Notes under the pieces: model-generated
Told to the model about the DNA's origin: nothing
The model's input: only the letters and a program-made list of their open reading frames with translations
The model's database searches: none
Shown here: positions 6,552 through 12,105 of the stretch, piece by piece
Layout of the letters: each line of letters starts with the position of its first letter
How positions within the stretch are numbered: position 1 is the stretch's first letter
Program-made: the position numbers and the translations under genes
Assembly: GCA_023413555.1 (NCBI GenBank)
Contig: JAEZPG010000051.1
Location: 1 to 12,105 of the forward strand
Source of the DNA: Bacillota bacterium
GTDB lineage: Bacteria; Bacillota; Clostridia; Lachnospirales; Lachnospiraceae
DNA: 12,105 nucleotides
Direction: 5' to 3'

Positions 6552-6555
6552 GAGG
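6550..6555 (+). promoter_or_regulatory. Shine-Dalgarno that fixes the divIVA start
   Basis: AGGAGG overlaps the ylmH stop codon. The ATG at 6556 directly abuts it and is too close to be used, whereas the next in-frame ATG at 6562 has 6-base spacing and gives the normal family N-terminus MLTPIEL. Overlap of stop and ribosome site points to coupled translation. Confidence 0.8.
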
Positions 6556-6561
6556 ATGAAT

Positions 6562-7569
6562 ATGTTAACACCAATTGAACTTCAGGGAAAAGTATTTAAA
6601 ACAGGTTTCGGCTATGACAAAAAGGATGTAGAAGCGTTTTTAAAAGAAGTTGTTGACGATTATGAAAGCCTATACAAAGAGAATCTGGATCTTAATGACA
6701 AAATAAACGTTTTGAGTGAAGGTGTTCAATATTATAAATCCATTGAGAAAACTCTTCAAAAAGCATTAGTGTTAGCAGAGAAAACTGCTCAAGATACGGA
6801 AGCTGCTGCTTCTAAGCGAGCAGAAGCATTGATTTTTGATGCTGAGAAAAAAGCTTCAATAATTCAACAAGAAGCGTTATCTAAGGCAGATAATATTACG
6901 ACTTCTGCATTAAATGATGCCAAACTTATGCAACTGGATGCCAGAAAAACACTTGATCAACTAAAGTTACAGATTACCTCTTTAGTACAGCAATTCGAAC
7001 ACTACAAAATTCAATATAAGCAATTACTTACTACGCAAACTGAATTATTAGAAAAAGATGCCTATATCTTGGATCTTACTTCTTTAAAGGAGCTACTTTC
7101 CTCAGTTGAAATAGAGGAGACTTCTGTTGAGGTTACCAGCGAGAACACTACTTATGGAGATACCGATGATTCGTACGAAGAAAGTACTAGTACTCAACAA
7201 AATCAATATATTATACGTGATATTGCTCCAGAAGAATCCAAGGTATTTACTGAAAACACACCAGGCAAGGAAATTTCCCAAGCAAATGATATGACTAGAA
7301 TAAGCATAAAACCTACTGATGACTATGACGATCTTCCTACCATCGATTTAGCAAGTATTATGGCAGAAGCAAATAAAGAAGTAGAAGAAGAGACTCAGAC
7401 TGAAACTGATGATAACACTGATTACGACTATGTCAATCACAGTGATGATCAGGAAGATGTCAGTGAACAGGATCTATTAGATCAGCTGTTTTCAGTCAAT
7501 CCTAAGAAAAAGACGAGTAAAAAGAATATGACTGGCACAGCTGATGATTTTGAGTTCTTAGATATCTAA
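6562..7569 (+). CDS. divIVA: DivIVA family polar/septal scaffold protein
   Basis: A coiled-coil protein that recognises strongly curved membrane at septa and poles and recruits other factors. The N-terminal lipid-binding domain is clear: MLTPIELQGKVFKTGFGYDKKDVEAF-type sequence at about 1-35, with the exposed hydrophobic F near residue 15 and the Y-D-x-x-x-V-x-x-F-L pattern. A long coiled coil runs from about 36 to 165 and includes an Ala/Lys-rich stretch. Residues about 175-310 form an acidic, T/S/D/E-rich, probably disordered tail, ending in a Lys-rich patch (PKKKTSKK) and a short acidic end. At 335 residues it is about twice the Bacillus protein (164), mostly through this tail. It is the last gene of the operon, followed 16 bases later by a terminator. 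Confidence 0.9.
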   Translation: MLTPIELQGKVFKTGFGYDKKDVEAFLKEVVDDYESLYKENLDLNDKINVLSEGVQYYKSIEKTLQKALVLAEKTAQDTEAAASKRAEALIFDAEKKASIIQQEALSKADNITTSALNDAKLMQLDARKTLDQLKLQITSLVQQFEHYKIQYKQLLTTQTELLEKDAYILDLTSLKELLSSVEIEETSVEVTSENTTYGDTDDSYEESTSTQQNQYIIRDIAPEESKVFTENTPGKEISQANDMTRISIKPTDDYDDLPTIDLASIMAEANKEVEEETQTETDDNTDYDYVNHSDDQEDVSEQDLLDQLFSVNPKKKTSKKNMTGTADDFEFLDI

Positions 7570-7585
7570 TTTAGAGAGTAAAGTG

Positions 7586-7615
7586 AAAGAACGTTCCTTT
7601 AGAGCGTTCTTTTTT
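7586..7615 (+). terminator. Rho-independent terminator after divIVA
   Basis: An 11-bp stem (7586-7596 with 7602-7612, one G-U pair) with a 5-base loop and a run of T through 7615. It separates the division operon from the aroB run. Confidence 0.88.
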
Positions 7616-7697
7616 CAAACAAACCTTTTCTTTTTCCACCAAGTAAAGTAAAATATATGTTGTTGAATACTACATATAACGCAGAAAGGAACACAAT

Positions 7698-8816
7698 ATG
7701 ACAATTGATTTTCCTATGACAACCACGGAGAATAGAATCCTAACCATTAAAGAAAACAATTCTCCTATCTATAATATAGTATTAGAGAATTCCTTTGATC
7801 AATTTGTTCAGGAATTATGCACTCTGACTCTGTCTGGCAAAAAGGCTTGTATTGTATCTGATACGAATACCGCTAGTCTTTATTTGCAAAGCATAACTGA
7901 ATTGACAACCAGGAATGTTCGAGAAACTATTTCCTTTGTATTCCCTGCAGGTGAGGACTCAAAAAACCTAGATACCGTTCAAAAACTATATGAACATCTT
8001 ATTAAGGCACATTTTGATCGAGGCGATCTACTTATTGCACTAGGTGGAGGAGTAGTAGGCGATTTGACTGGTTATGTAGCAGCCACATATTTAAGAGGAA
8101 TCCGTTTTATACAAGTTCCTACTACTTTATTAGCCATGGTAGACAGTAGTATCGGCGGAAAAACCGGTGTCGACTTTAATGGCTATAAGAATATGGTTGG
8201 TGCATTTTATCAACCAAAATCCGTCTATATTAACTTAAATACATTAAGAACTCTTCCTAAGCGTGTATATTATAGCGGATTCGCAGAAGTAATAAAATAT
8301 GGTTTAATCGGTGATAAAAACTTTTATGAATGGTTAAACTCTCATTCAAATGAACTTCTTAATTATGATGAAACAGCTGTTGCCACCATGGTATATCGAT
8401 GCTGTTATCACAAACAAATCACAGTTGAAAAAGACCCTACGGAAAAAGGAGAACGTGCCCTTCTTAATCTTGGTCACACGCTAGGACATGCTATTGAAAA
8501 GTTAAAGGATTTCCAACTTTTACACGGAGAATGTGTTGCCATTGGAATCGTTGCCTCTGCTTTTATCTCGGCAAAACGAGGTTATATCACGGATGAGGAA
8601 CTAATAAGTATCGAGAAGACCTTACAGGCCTACCAACTACCGATACGAACCTCAGCTTTAGATCCAGAGGAAGTCTTAGCTGCATCCAAAAATGATAAAA
8701 AGATGTCTTCAGGCAAGATTAAGTTCATCCTGATGGACACCATGTGCCACAGTGTGATAGATTCTACTGTTACAGACTGTGAACTATTAGCTGCAATAAA
8801 CTATGTTCTTCAATAA
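7698..8816 (+). CDS. aroB: 3-dehydroquinate synthase
   Basis: Catalyses the second step of the shikimate pathway, cyclising DAHP to 3-dehydroquinate with NAD and a divalent metal in the cytoplasm. The 372-residue length is normal. Seen directly: the NAD-binding GGGVVGD at 116-122, followed by TGYVAATYLRG; the QVPTTLLAMVDSSIGGKTG block; and the metal ligands E197 (FAEVIKYG), H260 (NLGHTLGHA) and H276 (HGE). AGAAAGGA at 7683-7690 is 7 bases before ATG. About 80 bases separate it from the divIVA terminator; I see only weak promoter-like hexamers there and call none, but a promoter must exist or the terminator must leak. It heads a run with lspA and the pseudouridine synthase. Confidence 0.96.
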   Translation: MTIDFPMTTTENRILTIKENNSPIYNIVLENSFDQFVQELCTLTLSGKKACIVSDTNTASLYLQSITELTTRNVRETISFVFPAGEDSKNLDTVQKLYEHLIKAHFDRGDLLIALGGGVVGDLTGYVAATYLRGIRFIQVPTTLLAMVDSSIGGKTGVDFNGYKNMVGAFYQPKSVYINLNTLRTLPKRVYYSGFAEVIKYGLIGDKNFYEWLNSHSNELLNYDETAVATMVYRCCYHKQITVEKDPTEKGERALLNLGHTLGHAIEKLKDFQLLHGECVAIGIVASAFISAKRGYITDEELISIEKTLQAYQLPIRTSALDPEEVLAASKNDKKMSSGKIKFILMDTMCHSVIDSTVTDCELLAAINYVLQ

Positions 8817-8839
8817 AATGCAATAGGAAAGGTAATGTA

Positions 8840-9331
8840 ATGAAAAAGAAATTTGGACCCATCTGGGTTGTATTATTAGTATTCTTAGATCAAGTAACAA
8901 AATATTGGGCTAGAACCTCGCTGCAAGAAAATGGGCCTATCGATATTATAAATGGTGTCTTTAGTTTTCAATATCTCGAAAATAGAGGAATTGCCTTTGG
9001 TCTATTTCAAAATAAATTCTACTTCTTTGTTATACTTACAGTTATCATTTTGGCAGCCATTGTATTCTTTTACTATAAGCTACCTGATGAGAAAAGATAT
9101 CGTCCATTACAACTCTGTTTAATATTTATCGCAGCTGGAGCCATTGGGAATATGATTGACCGCGTTATGTTAAACTATGTGGTAGACTTCCTGTATTTTA
9201 ATTTAATAAACTTCCCAATTTTTAATGTAGCAGATTGCTATGTTACGGTTTCAGAATTTGCATTACCAATCCTTCTTCTATTTTATTATAAGGAAGAAGA
9301 GCTTCATTTTTATAAAAGAGGTAATAAATAG
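8840..9331 (+). CDS. lspA: Lipoprotein signal peptidase (signal peptidase II)
   Basis: An integral membrane aspartyl protease that removes signal peptides from prolipoproteins after lipidation of the lipobox Cys. The 163-residue protein shows four hydrophobic segments (about 6-22, 57-78, 88-106, 133-150). Family motifs are D-Q-V-T-K near 17-21, L-E-N-R-G-I-A-F-G, G-N-M-I-D107-R and F-N-V-A-D132, with D107 and D132 as the catalytic pair. AGGAAAGG at 8825-8832 precedes ATG. A substrate in this window is the lipoprotein carboxypeptidase at 710-1669. Its stop codon touches the start of the pseudouridine synthase gene, as in the lspA-ylyB pair of Bacillus. Confidence 0.95.
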   Translation: MKKKFGPIWVVLLVFLDQVTKYWARTSLQENGPIDIINGVFSFQYLENRGIAFGLFQNKFYFFVILTVIILAAIVFFYYKLPDEKRYRPLQLCLIFIAAGAIGNMIDRVMLNYVVDFLYFNLINFPIFNVADCYVTVSEFALPILLLFYYKEEELHFYKRGNK

Positions 9332-10282
9332 ATGCTTGATTGTAAAGATGATTCCGGAGATAATATATTAGAATTCATAGTTGAGGAATCCGATAAAAAT
9401 GAACGTATTGATAAGTTTATTGCCCTTCAATGGGAGGATGTCACTCGTTCTTTTATACAAAAACTAATTAAGGATAACCTTGTCCTAGTCAATCATAAGA
9501 TTGTAAAAGCAAACTACAAAGTATCTTGCAACGATAGAATTGTAATACACGTTCCCGCTTTAGAACCATTAGAAGTAACTTCAGAGAATTTGTCACTTGA
9601 TATTGTTTATGAAGATTCTGATATTATCATTGTGAACAAGGGTAAGGATATGGTAGTACATCCAGCGCCAGGGCATCTAAATGGTACACTAGTAAATGGC
9701 TTACTATATCATTGTAAAGACGAGTTATCCGGTATTAACGGCGTTATGCGACCAGGAATAGTTCACCGAATTGATCGCAATACCACCGGACTTTTAGTAG
9801 TATGTAAAAATGATAATGCCCATAATAGTCTAGCTGAACAACTAAGTGTCCACTCTATTACAAGGAAATATGTGGCGATTGTGTATGGTTCCTTTCATAA
9901 CATGGAAGGCACTGTAGAAGGTCCAATCGGTAGGCATCCTGTGGATAGGAAGAAAATGGCAATCAATTATAAAAACGGGAAGCCTGCTGTTACCCACTAT
10001 AAAGTACTGGAGCAGTTTGCTGGTAAATATTCCTTTGTTGAATGCCAATTAGAAACAGGCCGAACCCATCAAATACGTGTTCATATGGCAAGTATTGGTC
10101 ACCCTCTGTTAGGGGATGATGTATATGGTCCATCCAAAAGCCCATATACCCTGGAAGGCCAAACTTTACATGCAAAAACCCTTGGATTCATTCATCCGAC
10201 TACAAATTCTTATGTGGAGTTTCAAGCTCCTTTACCAGATTACTTTGAAGAACTACTAAATAAATTAAGACATTTGAAATAA
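9332..10282 (+). CDS. RluA/RluD-family pseudouridine synthase
   Basis: Converts uridine to pseudouridine in structured RNA, probably 23S rRNA. An S4 RNA-binding domain occupies about 18-75 (from ERIDKFIA through DRIVIHVP). The catalytic domain follows at about 95-305: the catalytic Asp is D148 in H-R-I-D-R-N-T-T-G-L-L, and the later E-T-G-R-T-H-Q-I-R-V-H-M block and GDDVYG are typical. The length (316) fits RluD/YlyB. The start is directly abutting the lspA stop, with GAGGT (9318-9322) inside lspA as ribosome site, so translation is likely coupled. The target position in rRNA cannot be told from sequence; RluD, RluC and RluA relatives look alike, and the lspA linkage favours YlyB/RluD. Confidence 0.93.
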   Translation: MLDCKDDSGDNILEFIVEESDKNERIDKFIALQWEDVTRSFIQKLIKDNLVLVNHKIVKANYKVSCNDRIVIHVPALEPLEVTSENLSLDIVYEDSDIIIVNKGKDMVVHPAPGHLNGTLVNGLLYHCKDELSGINGVMRPGIVHRIDRNTTGLLVVCKNDNAHNSLAEQLSVHSITRKYVAIVYGSFHNMEGTVEGPIGRHPVDRKKMAINYKNGKPAVTHYKVLEQFAGKYSFVECQLETGRTHQIRVHMASIGHPLLGDDVYGPSKSPYTLEGQTLHAKTLGFIHPTTNSYVEFQAPLPDYFEELLNKLRHLK

Positions 10283-10320
10283 TAAAGCCTTAAACTAAAT
10301 GATGAAATGGGGTATTATTA

Positions 10321-11559
10321 TTGAAAAGAAAAGCCTTGAATAATATTCAAACATGGTTTCAATCCCAGACACGAAAGCCTTTATTTATTAAGGGCCCAAA
10401 AGGTGTTGGTAAAACAAGATTAGTGACAGATTATTTGGCCACCAATTCAGAAAATAAGATATATATGAATTTTGAACTGAATCCAGGTTTATTAGATTTA
10501 TTAGATCCAACTAATATTGAACACACGCTCAATTCCATTGCCACCTATTTCACAGTGGATACATCTAAGAATACTATTATAATACTGGATGAATGCCTGT
10601 TATGTGAATCTTTTATTGCACAACTGAGCACTTATAGGGAAAACCTATCTTCCTTGCGGTTTATCTTTATTTCTAGTTATCCCTTAACCATTACACTGGA
10701 TATAGACACATGTGAGGTACTAACTCTGTACCCACTAGATTTTGAAGAGTTTTTAGAGGCTAGCAATAACCAATGGTATATCTCTGTAATTCAGGAACAT
10801 TATAAAACTTTAAAACCCATCCCCAATATCGTCCATAACGATATACTAAATATCTTTTATGATTATCTACTCATAGGTGGAATGCCTGCCGCAATAAATG
10901 AATACTTGGCTCTAGAATCCATTCTTAATGTTTCTGAGTTACATTACTCCATACTGAACCACCAGCTTAATAGTCTGCGACTTCATAATTCAGAGAGTAG
11001 CTATAGTAAATTAGAGGCCATGTATCAAACCTTGGATCTGCAGCTATCTAAGAAAAATAAAAAATTTAAATATAATATGATTCGTAAAGGCGCCACAAAA
11101 AATCAATATCTGTCAGAGGCTAAGACGTTAGAAGACTATGGCCTTATTCTTTCCTGTATTCCAATGGAGGAGAGTATCATTGGTCAAAAACTATATCTCT
11201 ATGATGTTGGAATCCTTGTATCGAAAGCCAAAATGAATCTTTCCTGCAAAGAGTTAAGTCCTAATACTGAGCAGTATAAAGGCTTCATAGAAAATTATGT
11301 GGCCCAGTGTCTAGTTACCAATGGACATTCCCTTTACTTTTGGGAATCTGGTGCACAAGCTAAGATAGACTTTATCCTAAAAAAACAGGGTACCTATATT
11401 CCTATAGAAGTTTATAGCGATGAACATACCAAATCAAAATCTGTAAGCATATTTACCAGTACATATCAGATTCCGTACTCCATTAAAATATCTCCTAAGA
11501 ATTTTGCAAAGCATCACAATATCCAGTATATCCCTTTATATGCTACGTTCTGCATTTAA
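10321..11559 (+). CDS. AAA ATPase with DUF4143 C-terminal domain
   Basis: A 412-residue protein of the AAA_14 plus DUF4143 type. The N-terminal ATPase has Walker A G25-P-K-G-V-G-K-T32, Walker B IIILD90-E91, a sensor strand FIFISSYP and the family's YPLDFEEFLEA segment. The middle part has the L-I-G-G-M-P motif. The C-terminal DUF4143 domain includes E324 in F-I-E-N-Y, D350 in K-I-D-F and E363 in I-P-I-E-V, a nuclease-fold-like pattern, but the usual Lys after E-V is Tyr365. Cellular function of the family is unclear. The start is TTG with a GGGG ribosome site (10309-10312) 8 bases away; no in-frame ATG lies closer upstream. It is 38 bases behind the pseudouridine synthase gene with no terminator between, so it is probably co-transcribed, and is the accessory-looking member of the run. 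Confidence 0.85.
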   Translation: MKRKALNNIQTWFQSQTRKPLFIKGPKGVGKTRLVTDYLATNSENKIYMNFELNPGLLDLLDPTNIEHTLNSIATYFTVDTSKNTIIILDECLLCESFIAQLSTYRENLSSLRFIFISSYPLTITLDIDTCEVLTLYPLDFEEFLEASNNQWYISVIQEHYKTLKPIPNIVHNDILNIFYDYLLIGGMPAAINEYLALESILNVSELHYSILNHQLNSLRLHNSESSYSKLEAMYQTLDLQLSKKNKKFKYNMIRKGATKNQYLSEAKTLEDYGLILSCIPMEESIIGQKLYLYDVGILVSKAKMNLSCKELSPNTEQYKGFIENYVAQCLVTNGHSLYFWESGAQAKIDFILKKQGTYIPIEVYSDEHTKSKSVSIFTSTYQIPYSIKISPKNFAKHHNIQYIPLYATFCI

Positions 11560-11565
11560 CTTATT

Positions 11566-11605
11566 GACATATTAGTTCTATTGAGGTAGAATTAATATGT
11601 CTTTT
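11566..11605 (+). terminator. Rho-independent terminator after the AAA/DUF4143 gene
   Basis: Arms 11566-11580 and 11587-11601 pair over 15 positions with one G-U pair around a 6-base loop TTGAGG, followed by TTTT. The stem is AT-rich and the T tract short, so strength is moderate. Confidence 0.75.
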
Positions 11606-11609
11606 AAAT

Positions 11610-11621
11610 CTACAATAGTAG
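11610..11621 (+). promoter_or_regulatory. Candidate BlaI-type operator 1
   Basis: The dyad CTAC-AATA-GTAG lies 58 bases upstream of the -35 of the blaI-like gene. Its inner 10 bases match the TACAnnTGTA core known for BlaI/MecI/CopY repressors at all but one fixed position. Confidence 0.5.
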
Positions 11622-11672
11622 TTTCATGTTGCTAAATAAACCATCTTGTTATATTATATGAAATATTGTTTT

Positions 11673-11684
11673 CTATTATTGTAG
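11673..11684 (+). promoter_or_regulatory. Candidate BlaI-type operator 2, overlapping the -35
   Basis: CTAT-TATT-GTAG has one perfect half (TGTAG) and one degenerate half. It contains the -35 hexamer of the promoter at its right end, so a bound repressor would block RNA polymerase. Confidence 0.45.
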
Positions 11685-11707
11685 TATGCATGTATCTATT
11701 GTATAAT
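11679..11707 (+). promoter_or_regulatory. Promoter of the blaI-like gene
   Basis: The -35 TTGTAG at 11679-11684 and a perfect -10 TATAAT at 11702-11707 are spaced by 17 bases. The start of transcription would be near 11714, leaving a 5' leader of about 68 bases that carries operator 3. Confidence 0.68.
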
Positions 11708-11746
11708 TTACATATTTATTAGTAAAACATCATATAAATTCTTATT

Positions 11747-11758
11747 CTACAAAAGTAG
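11747..11758 (+). promoter_or_regulatory. Candidate BlaI-type operator 3, in the leader
   Basis: CTAC-AAAA-GTAG is a dyad with the same architecture as operator 1. It lies downstream of the predicted transcription start and just before the Shine-Dalgarno (AAGGAG at 11767-11772), where a bound repressor could act as a roadblock. Confidence 0.5.
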
Positions 11759-11781
11759 TACATTCGAAGGAGCGTACAATT

Positions 11782-12105
11782 ATGAAAGAAATTAGGCTAC
11801 ATGAAGGTGAACTGAATATTATGGAACTTCTTTGGTCAAACAAATCACTTGCTGCAAAGGATATTTCAAAAATCATAAAGGAATATATAGGTTGGGAGAA
11901 GAATACTACCTATACAGTAATAAAACGTTTGATTGAAAAAGGAGCTGTGATTCGTGAGGATCCGGGGTTTATCTGTAAAGCAACCATTTCAAAACGTACG
12001 GCCCAAATTACAGAAACGAGAGCACTTTTGAACAAGTTTTACAATGGTTCATTATGCAATTTCTTTACTGATTATGTCAAACAACAGAATTTGACGTCAC
12101 CAGAA
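11782..12105 (+). CDS. BlaI/MecI/CopY-family transcriptional repressor, 5' part
   Basis: The first 108 codons of a gene that continues past the window. The sequence begins MKEIRLHEGELNIMELLW and shows the winged-helix pattern of this family: an opening E-x-x-I-M-x-x-L-W helix, A-A-K-D-I-S-K-I-I as the second helix, the recognition helix N-T-T-Y-T-V-I-K-R-L, and K-G-A-V-I-R-E as the wing. Family members are dimeric repressors of beta-lactamase, PBP2a or copper-transport genes and are usually paired with a BlaR1-type M56 membrane protease that triggers their cleavage; that partner would be expected downstream of the window. AAGGAG lies 9 bases before ATG. What it controls beyond its own promoter is not visible. 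Confidence 0.88.
   Translation, partial: MKEIRLHEGELNIMELLWSNKSLAAKDISKIIKEYIGWEKNTTYTVIKRLIEKGAVIREDPGFICKATISKRTAQITETRALLNKFYNGSLCNFFTDYVKQQNLTSPE

Noticed and set aside
7616..7697. Promoter for aroB
   Set aside because: Only weak hexamers (for example TTTCCA with TATGTT) are seen; none is good enough to list as a feature.
10321..12105. AAA/DUF4143 gene plus BlaI-like gene as a defence or resistance island
   Set aside because: The ATPase is in line with the aroB-lspA run, a terminator separates the two genes, and no partner toxin, nuclease, transposase or phage gene is visible.
1..12105. CRISPR arrays, insertion sequences, tRNA or rRNA genes
   Set aside because: No regularly spaced repeats, terminal inverted repeats with transposase, or cloverleaf-like sequences were found on reading both strands by eye.

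Overview
This is a low-GC (visibly AT-rich) chromosomal segment from a Gram-positive bacterium, most likely a clostridial Lachnospiraceae-type organism. The evidence is strong AGGAGG ribosome binding sites, sigma-A-type promoters, the sepF-yggT-ylmH-divIVA division cluster of Firmicutes, and protein sequences of clostridial type. Family-level placement is inference from recalled gene order; the species is not identified. Nearly all genes are on the + strand. I see no mobile element, CRISPR array, rRNA or tRNA.

Region 1 (1-1730), cell wall and central metabolism: the C-terminus of a RodA/FtsW/SpoVE-type glycan polymerase, a methylglyoxal synthase (mgsA), and a lipoprotein D-Ala-D-Ala carboxypeptidase of the S11 family, closed by a strong terminator. 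Region 2 (1731-2717): a small P-loop protein of unknown function with its own promoter and terminator, facing a convergent minus-strand DUF378 membrane protein.

Region 3 (2660-7615), a division/envelope operon: a perfect TTGACA-17-TATAAT promoter drives a HlyD-like membrane-anchored adaptor, then yggS (PLP homeostasis), sepF, yggT, ylmH and divIVA, ending in a terminator. This is the ylmE-F-G-H-divIVA block known from Bacillus, with the HlyD-like gene at its head. SepF links FtsZ to the membrane, DivIVA marks curved membrane, and YggT is a small membrane protein of the same neighbourhood.

Region 4 (7698-11605): aroB (shikimate pathway), lspA (lipoprotein signal peptidase), an RluD-type pseudouridine synthase, and an AAA/DUF4143 ATPase, closely packed and ending in a hairpin. 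LspA would process the lipoprotein carboxypeptidase of region 1. Region 5 (11606-12105): a regulatory stretch with three CTAY-N4-GTAG dyads and a good promoter, followed by the start of a BlaI/MecI/CopY-family repressor gene that runs off the window.

The window is mostly conserved housekeeping DNA and I do not see a convincing new multi-gene system. The most interesting signals are the helically phased operator array before the BlaI-like gene, the HlyD-like protein heading the division operon, the orphan small P-loop protein, and substitutions at expected catalytic positions in MgsA and the DUF4143 protein.
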